A DNA stretch of 38,222 nucleotides from Clostridiales bacterium. Its GTDB lineage: Bacteria; Bacillota; Clostridia; Christensenellales; Aristaeellaceae. A program made the translations under genes and the position numbers. Numbering within the stretch: the first letter of the stretch is position 1; each line of letters opens with the position of its first letter. Positions 33,178 through 38,222 of this stretch are shown here, in pieces. The notes beneath the pieces are model-generated. The model ran no database searches. It was not told the DNA's origin and saw only the letters and a program-made list of their open reading frames with translations. The stretch spans positions 1-38,222 of the forward strand of contig JAAYUF010000139.1 in assembly GCA_012517815.1 (NCBI GenBank), read 5' to 3'.

Positions 33178-34389
33178 ATGCAGCCGATCCAATGGACAGC
33201 CAACCGCATGCCGCGCTCCGACGACCGGCATCTTCGCCTGATGAGCCTGGAAAACGTCGAGCGCGCGTACCGTTTTCACCGGAGTTTTCCCCAGTATGGG
33301 GTCACGCCGCTGGCCGATCTGACCGGCATGGCCCGGCATCTGGGGCTTGCCGCCCTGTGCGTGAAGGACGAAAGCTACCGTTTCGGGCTGAACGCCTTCA
33401 AGGTGCTGGGCGGCTCGTTCGCCATAGCCCGCTACATCGCGGGGCAGCTGGGCCGCGACCTAGCGGATACGGATTACGAGTACCTGACCTCGGCCCGCCT
33501 GCGCGCGGAGTTTGGCCAGGCGACCTTCTTTACCGCGACGGACGGCAACCACGGCCGCGGCGTGGCGTGGGCGGCCCGGCAGCTGGGGCAGAAGGCCGTG
33601 GTGCACATGCCCAAGGGCAGCGCGCGGATTCGCTATGACAACATCGCCCGCGAAGGCGCGCAGGTGACCATCGAGGAGGAGAACTACGACGAATGCGTGC
33701 GCATCGCCGCCCGCGAGGCCGCCGAAACGCCGCGCGGCGTGATCGTGCAGGATACCGCCTGGGAGGGCTATGAGGATATCCCGGGCTACATCATGCAGGG
33801 GTACGGCACCATGGCGCGCGAAGCCGCCGATCAGTTCCTGTCGGCCGCGGGCGCGCCGCCGACGCACGTGTTCGTACAGGCGGGCGTGGGCTCGCTGGCG
33901 GGCGCGGTGCAGGGCTACCTGCAAAACCGGTTTGCCGATCAGCCGCCGGTGGTCGCCGTCGTGGAAGCCAGCGCCGCCGATTGTCTCTACCGGGGCGCGC
34001 TGGCCGGGGACGGCAGGCCGCGCATCGTGCAGGGCGATCTGGAAACCATCATGGCGGGGCTGGCCTGCGGCGAACCCAACACCCTTTCATGGGATATCCT
34101 GCGCAACCACACCGCGGCTTTCCTGAGCTGCCCGGACTGGGTGAGCGCCCGCGGCATGCGCATGCTGGGCGCGCCCGTGAAGGGCGACCCGCAGGTGGTC
34201 AGCGGGGAGAGCGGCGCGGTGGGCATGGGCGTGGTCAGCACCGTGATGACCGATCCGGCCTACGCGCCGCTCAAGGCCGCGCTGGGGCTGGACGAGAAGT
34301 CCCGCGTGCTTCTGTTTTCCACCGAGGGGGATACCGACCCGGAAAATTACCGGCGTATCGTTTGGGACGGCGCGGTCGCGTCGGTCTAG
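33178..34389 (+). CDS. ygeX: 2,3-diaminopropionate ammonia-lyase
   Basis: This 403-residue fold-type II PLP enzyme is close in size to E. coli YgeX/DpaL. It cleaves 2,3-diaminopropionate to pyruvate and two ammonia. The PLP Lys lies in RFGLNAFKVLGGSFA; the phosphate/ring region includes FTATDGNHGRGVAWAARQLG and QAGVGSLAGAVQGYL; GESGAVGMG lies near the end. The start is ATG 33178 with AAAGGAGAGG upstream; the frame extends upstream into the xdhC end without a site. It sits 43 bp after xdhC. In purine clusters its exact physiological substrate is still being worked out. Confidence 0.93.
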   Translation: MQPIQWTANRMPRSDDRHLRLMSLENVERAYRFHRSFPQYGVTPLADLTGMARHLGLAALCVKDESYRFGLNAFKVLGGSFAIARYIAGQLGRDLADTDYEYLTSARLRAEFGQATFFTATDGNHGRGVAWAARQLGQKAVVHMPKGSARIRYDNIAREGAQVTIEEENYDECVRIAAREAAETPRGVIVQDTAWEGYEDIPGYIMQGYGTMAREAADQFLSAAGAPPTHVFVQAGVGSLAGAVQGYLQNRFADQPPVVAVVEASAADCLYRGALAGDGRPRIVQGDLETIMAGLACGEPNTLSWDILRNHTAAFLSCPDWVSARGMRMLGAPVKGDPQVVSGESGAVGMGVVSTVMTDPAYAPLKAALGLDEKSRVLLFSTEGDTDPENYRRIVWDGAVASV

Positions 34390-34413
34390 GCAGCGCCAGA
34401 GGAGTGTAGAGGG

Positions 34414-35607
34414 ATGGACTTTGAACAGGTAAAGGCGGCCGCGCAGGGGTATGGGCACGCGATGACCCGGTTCCTCCGCGATTTGATCGCGATCCCCGGG
34501 GAAAGCTGCGGGGAGGAAGGCGTCATCCGTCGCATTGAGCAGGAAATGAAGGCGGTCGGCTTTGACCGCGTGACGGTCGACCCGATGGGCAATGTGCTGG
34601 GTACCATGGGCACGGGCGAAAAGCTGATCGCGTTTGACGCACACATTGATACCGTGGGCGTGGGCAACCGCGACAACTGGACGTTTGACCCTTACCTGGG
34701 CTATGAGAACGAGTCCGAGATCGGCGGGCGCGGCGCGAGCGACCAGCTGGGCGGCATCGTGAGCGCCGTGTACGGCGCGAAGGTGATGAAGGAACTGGGC
34801 CTGCTCACCGACCGCTACCGCGTGCTGGTAACCGGCACCGTGCAGGAGGAGGACTGCGACGGCCTGTGCTGGCAGTATATCCTCAAGGAGGACAAGGTAA
34901 AGCCCGAGTTTGTGGTGATCACCGAGCCCACGGACGGCAACATCTACCGCGGCCAGCGCGGGCGCATGGAAATTCGCATCGACGTCAAGGGCGTCAGCTG
35001 CCACGGCAGCGCGCCGGAGCGCGGCAAGAACGCCATCTACATGATGGCCGATATCCTGCAGGAGGTGCGGGAGCTCAACGAGCGCCTGCACTACGACCCG
35101 TTCCTTGGCAAGGGCACGGTCACAGTGAGCGAAATCTTTTCCACCTCGCCCAGCCGCTGCGCCGTGGCCGACGGCTGCGCCGTATCGCTGGACCGCCGCC
35201 TGACCGACGGGGAAACCTACCAGAGCGCGCTGGAAGAGGTACGCGCGTTGCCCAGCTGCCGCAAGTACGACGCGCAGGTGAGCATGTACAAGTATGATCG
35301 CCCGAGCTGGACGGGGCTTACCTACCCCACGGACTGCTACTTCCCCACGTGGGTGATCCCGGCGGAGCACCCGGCGACGCAGGCGATGGTGGAGAGCTTC
35401 CGCGGCCTGTACGGCGAGCCCAAGGTGGACAAGTGGACGTTCTCCACCAACGGGGTGAGCATCATGGGCCGCTACGGCGTGCCCTGCATCGGCTTTGGCC
35501 CGGGCAGGGAAGCGCAGGCCCACGCCCCCAACGAGATCACCTGGAAGGCCGATCTGGTCAAGTGCTGCGCCGTCTACGCGGCCATGCCGACCCTCTACTG
35601 CAAGTAA
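34414..35607 (+). CDS. ygeY: YgeY-type M20 family metallohydrolase
   Basis: This 397-residue zinc hydrolase of the M20/ArgE-DapE superfamily belongs to the YgeY branch found in purine clusters. Metal-site residues appear in [12 protein letters not shown] (His, Asp), [10 protein letters not shown] (Asp), VQEEDCDG (catalytic and metal Glu), [15 protein letters not shown] and AHAPNE (His). The dimerisation domain carries [18 protein letters not shown]. It probably removes an acyl, carbamoyl or formyl group from an amino compound made during ring breakdown; the substrate is not known from sequence. GGAG precedes ATG 34414, 24 bp after ygeX. Confidence 0.93.
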   Translation: MDFEQVKAAAQGYGHAMTRFLRDLIAIPGESCGEEGVIRRIEQEMKAVGFDRVTVDPMGNVLGTMGTGEKLIAFDAHIDTVGVGNRDNWTFDPYLGYENESEIGGRGASDQLGGIVSAVYGAKVMKELGLLTDRYRVLVTGTVQEEDCDGLCWQYILKEDKVKPEFVVITEPTDGNIYRGQRGRMEIRIDVKGVSCHGSAPERGKNAIYMMADILQEVRELNERLHYDPFLGKGTVTVSEIFSTSPSRCAVADGCAVSLDRRLTDGETYQSALEEVRALPSCRKYDAQVSMYKYDRPSWTGLTYPTDCYFPTWVIPAEHPATQAMVESFRGLYGEPKVDKWTFSTNGVSIMGRYGVPCIGFGPGREAQAHAPNEITWKADLVKCCAVYAAMPTLYCK

Positions 35608-35680
35608 GCCGGCCGGGTTATACCCGCGCAGGCCACGGAAACCGACCCGCCCCGAACCTACGCTGAAAGGACGATCACCG

Positions 35681-36871
35681 ATGGCCGATCTGCAAAAAGC
35701 CCTGCAAACGCTTCAATCCCTTGATTTTTCCAAGATGTACGAGGGGGATTTCTTCCTCACCTGGGAAAAGACCGACGCGGAGATCCGCGCCACCTTCGAG
35801 GTGGCGGAGGCCTTGCGCGCGCTCCGGGAAAACAACGTGTCCCCCAAGATTTTTGACAGCGGGCTCGCGATTTCCATGTTCCGCGACAACTCCACCCGCA
35901 CCCGGTTCAGCTTCGCCTCCGCGTGCAACCTGCTGGGCCTGACCGTGCAGGACTTTGACGAGGGCAAAAGCCAGGTGGCCCACGGCGAAACCGTGCGCGA
36001 AACCGCCAACATGATCTCCTTCATGGCGGACGTGATCGGCATCCGGGACGATATGTACATCGGCAAGGGCAACGCCTATATGCACGAGGTGGTCAACGCC
36101 GTCGCCGAGGGGCACAGGGCGGGCGTGCTCGCGCAGAAGCCCACGCTGGTCAACCTCCAGTGCGATATCGACCACCCCACGCAGGCGATGGCCGATACCC
36201 TGCACCTGATCAACCACTTCGGCGGTGTGGAAAACCTGAAGGGGAAAAAAGTCGCCATGACCTGGGCCTACTCGCCCAGCTACGGCAAGCCCCTGTCCGT
36301 GCCGCAGGGCGTCATCGGCCTGATGACGCGCTTTGGCATGGAAGTCGTGCTGGCGCACCCGGAAGGGTACGAGGTGATGCCCGAGGTAGAGGCGGTTGCG
36401 CGCGCCAACGCGAAAGGGAGCGGCGGCAGCTTTACGCGCGTTCACTCCATGGACGAGGCCTTCCGCGGGGCGGATATCGTTTACCCCAAGAGCTGGGCCA
36501 GCTTCAGCGCCATGGAGCGCCGCACGGCGCTCTACGGCCGCGGCGACGCCGAGGGCATCCGTGCGCTGGAAAAGGAGCTGTTGCAGCAAAACGCGCAGCA
36601 TAAGGACTGGGAGTGCACCGAGGAGCGCATGGCGCTCACCAAGGGCGGCAAGGCCCTCTACCTGCACTGCCTGCCCGCGGATATCAGCGGCGTCAGCTGC
36701 AAGGAGGGCGAGGTGGCCGCCAGCGTGTTTGACCGCTACCGCGATCCGCTCTACACCGAAGCCTCCTTCAAGCCCTACATCATCGCCGCGATGATCTTCC
36801 TGGCCAAGGTGAAAAACCCGGTCGAGGTGCTGCGTTCCATGGGCGACAAGAGCCGCCGGCTGTACGAGTAG
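35681..36871 (+). CDS. ygeW: YgeW-type carbamoyltransferase
   Basis: This 396-residue protein matches E. coli YgeW in length. It belongs to the aspartate/ornithine carbamoyltransferase family. The carbamoyl-phosphate loop appears as FRDNSTRTRFSFASAC, with DFDEGKSQVAHGETVRETANM after it and CDIDHPTQAMADTLHL in the middle. YLHCLPADISG replaces the HCLP motif of ornithine carbamoyltransferase. Run in reverse it would release carbamoyl phosphate from a ureido compound. The start is ATG 35681 after GAAAGG (10-nt spacing, a weak site). Carbamate kinase is encoded 18 bp downstream, which supports that direction. Confidence 0.93.
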   Translation: MADLQKALQTLQSLDFSKMYEGDFFLTWEKTDAEIRATFEVAEALRALRENNVSPKIFDSGLAISMFRDNSTRTRFSFASACNLLGLTVQDFDEGKSQVAHGETVRETANMISFMADVIGIRDDMYIGKGNAYMHEVVNAVAEGHRAGVLAQKPTLVNLQCDIDHPTQAMADTLHLINHFGGVENLKGKKVAMTWAYSPSYGKPLSVPQGVIGLMTRFGMEVVLAHPEGYEVMPEVEAVARANAKGSGGSFTRVHSMDEAFRGADIVYPKSWASFSAMERRTALYGRGDAEGIRALEKELLQQNAQHKDWECTEERMALTKGGKALYLHCLPADISGVSCKEGEVAASVFDRYRDPLYTEASFKPYIIAAMIFLAKVKNPVEVLRSMGDKSRRLYE

Positions 36872-36889
36872 CCCGGCAGGAGGGGCAGT

Positions 36890-37828
36890 ATGCAGCGCAC
36901 AGGCAAACGCCTGGTGATCGCCCTGGGCGGCAACGCCCTGGGCAAGACCCTTCCCGAGCAGATGGCCGCCGTGAAGCTCACGGCCAAGGCCATCGCCGAT
37001 CTGGTGGAGGACGGCCACGAAATCATCCTTTCCCACGGCAACGGCCCACAGGTGGGCATGCTCCAGATCGCCATGCAGGAATACGCCGCCCGGCATCAGG
37101 AGCCGCCCGCCCCGCTTTCGGTGTGCGTGGCGATGAGCCAGGGCTACATCGGGTACGATCTGCAAAACGCCCTGCGGGAGGAACTGATCGACCGCGGCAT
37201 TCATAAGGCCGTGTCCACAGTGCTTACCCAGGTGCGCGTCGACCCGGACGATCCCGCCTTCCTTCGCCCCACCAAGCCCATCGGCGCGTTCATGACCCGG
37301 GAGGAAGCCCAGGAGAAGGTGGCCGAAAAGGGCTGGGTTGTGGTGGAGGACGCGGGGCGCGGCTACCGCCGTGTGGTCGCCTCGCCCAAACCGATTGAGA
37401 TTGTGGAGATCGAAACCGTTCACGCCCTGCTGGACGCGGGGCAGATCGTGGTGGCCGCGGGCGGCGGGGGCATCCCCGTGGTCGCGCAGGGGCACCACTT
37501 AAGCGGCATCGGCGCCGTGATCGACAAGGATTCCGCCAGCGCCCTGATGGCGGATACGCTGGACGCGGATACGCTGATCATCCTCACGGCGGTGGAAAAA
37601 GTGGCCATCCGGTTTGGCACGCCCGAGCAGGAATGGCTCACCGACCTGCCCTGGCAGGACGCGCTGCGGTATCTGGAAGAAAACCAGTTTGCCGAGGGCA
37701 GCATGAAGCCCAAGGTGGAAGCCGCCATCGCGTTTGTGCGCGGCAAAGAGGGCCGCACCGCCGTGATCACCGAGCTGCACAAGGCGCGGGCGGGCGTGCG
37801 GGGCCTGACGGGCACCATCCTCCATTGA
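36890..37828 (+). CDS. yqeA: Carbamate kinase
   Basis: This 312-residue enzyme interconverts carbamoyl phosphate plus ADP with carbamate plus ATP. Signatures are VIALGGNALGK at the start, LSHGNGPQVGML, VSTVLTQVRVDPDDPAF, PKPIEIVEIETV, VAAGGGGIPVV (nucleotide and phosphate site), VIDKDSASALMADTLDADTLIILTAVEKV and GSMKPKVEAAI. Downstream of YgeW it would harvest ATP from purine breakdown. It is an arcC homologue; I use the purine-cluster name because the context is that of yqeA. AGGAGGGG lies just before ATG 36890. Confidence 0.93.
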   Translation: MQRTGKRLVIALGGNALGKTLPEQMAAVKLTAKAIADLVEDGHEIILSHGNGPQVGMLQIAMQEYAARHQEPPAPLSVCVAMSQGYIGYDLQNALREELIDRGIHKAVSTVLTQVRVDPDDPAFLRPTKPIGAFMTREEAQEKVAEKGWVVVEDAGRGYRRVVASPKPIEIVEIETVHALLDAGQIVVAAGGGGIPVVAQGHHLSGIGAVIDKDSASALMADTLDADTLIILTAVEKVAIRFGTPEQEWLTDLPWQDALRYLEENQFAEGSMKPKVEAAIAFVRGKEGRTAVITELHKARAGVRGLTGTILH

Positions 37829-37831
37829 CCG

Positions 37832-37867
37832 GCGCCGGACGGTCGGCACGGGCCGCCTGTCCGGCGC
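37832..37867 (+). other. Hairpin between yqeA and mocA
   Basis: GCGCCGGAC (37832-37840) and GTCCGGCGC (37859-37867) pair fully over 9 bp with an 18-nt loop. There is no T-tract, so partial termination or message protection is more likely than a full stop. Confidence 0.55.
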
Positions 37868-37907
37868 GTTCCCGTACGGGGGTAAACCCCGGGAAAGCGA
37901 GGCGCGT

Positions 37908-38222
37908 ATGACCCTGGGCTGTGTGGTTCTGGCTTCGGGCGAAAGCGTGCGCTTTGGCAGCAACAAGCTGCTGGCGGATTTCGCGGGCGAACCGATGCTC
38001 CGGCGGCTGTTTGCCGTGCTGCCGGAGGGCCTGAAGAGCATCGTGGTCACCCGCAGCCTGGCCGTGCGCGATCTGGCGCAGGCCTACGGGCTACCGTGCA
38101 TCCTGCATCACCTGCCGGAGGTGCGCGATACTATCCGGCTGGGCCTCAGCGCCCTTGCGGATACGGACGGCTGCCTGTTTTGCGTGGGCGATCAGCCGCT
38201 GCTGACCCGGCGCACCCTCGAG
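37908..38222 (+). CDS. mocA: Molybdenum cofactor cytidylyltransferase-like protein (3' end outside window)
   Basis: The first 105 residues are visible; the frame is open at the window edge. The start MTLGCVVLASGESVRFGSNKLL is a variant of the LAAGxSxRxGxxK nucleotide loop of MobA/MocA nucleotidyltransferases, and CLFCVGDQPLLTRRTLE is the GDQP metal/nucleotide motif of the MocA (YgfJ) branch. It should attach CMP to the molybdenum cofactor, the form used by XdhABC-type enzymes. The place at the end of the cluster matches its role in maturing the xanthine dehydrogenase. The ribosome site is weak (GCGAGG). Confidence 0.85.
   Translation, partial: MTLGCVVLASGESVRFGSNKLLADFAGEPMLRRLFAVLPEGLKSIVVTRSLAVRDLAQAYGLPCILHHLPEVRDTIRLGLSALADTDGCLFCVGDQPLLTRRTLE

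Overview
This window is GC-rich chromosomal DNA from a bacterium. Most likely it is an anaerobic, gut-type clostridium (Bacillota, perhaps Christensenellales-like). That is inferred from the polA-coaE-lytic transglycosylase order, AGGAGG-type ribosome sites, TTGACA-17-TATAAT promoters, and Clostridia-style sugar and Liv ABC systems. The species cannot be fixed from the sequence alone. No rRNA, tRNA, insertion sequence, integrase or phage gene was recognised.

Region 1 (1-10.1 kb, + strand) holds the 3' part of DNA polymerase I, dephospho-CoA kinase and a membrane lytic transglycosylase with a very long low-complexity N-terminus. It continues with a lone family-5 solute-binding protein, a CHAP/peptidoglycan-binding protein, an exported caspase-like peptidase and a GtrB-like glycosyltransferase. 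Apart from polA and coaE, this is a cell-envelope neighbourhood. It ends in a hairpin-rich gap without genes (10.07-10.64 kb).

Region 2 (10.6-12.6 kb, - strand) holds a membrane-anchored endonuclease/exonuclease/phosphatase-fold protein and a short QueG-like iron-sulfur protein.

Region 3 (12.8-21.9 kb) is a pentose utilisation locus. xylA-xylB and a LacI-family regulator are on the - strand, diverging from a ChvE/MmsA/MmsB-type monosaccharide ABC transporter on the + strand. Three strong promoters (xylA, regulator, transporter) each carry a matching 16-bp palindrome, GTGTGC-N4-GCACAC, just downstream of the -10. This points to one regulator controlling uptake, isomerisation and phosphorylation, plus its own synthesis. 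A seven-repeat CRISPR-like array with no cas genes lies between xylA and the regulator, and one of its spacers is present twice.

Region 4 (21.9-22.7 kb) is a second hairpin-rich gap with no gene I can support.

Region 5 (22.7-38.2 kb, + strand) starts with a Liv-type ABC transporter (livK, a 350-nt structured gap, then livHMGF with overlapping ends) and a terminator. A consensus promoter then drives guaD-xdhA-xdhB-xdhC-ygeX-ygeY-ygeW-yqeA-mocA, which is cut by the window end. This matches the set of genes found in E. coli yge/xdh and in the anaerobic purine/urate breakdown clusters of gut bacteria: guanine to xanthine, a molybdenum hydroxylase, then diaminopropionate lyase, an M20 hydrolase, a carbamoyltransferase-like protein and carbamate kinase, the last able to make ATP. 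The main hypothesis offered is that the adjacent Liv-type transporter imports a purine or purine breakdown product rather than branched-chain amino acids.
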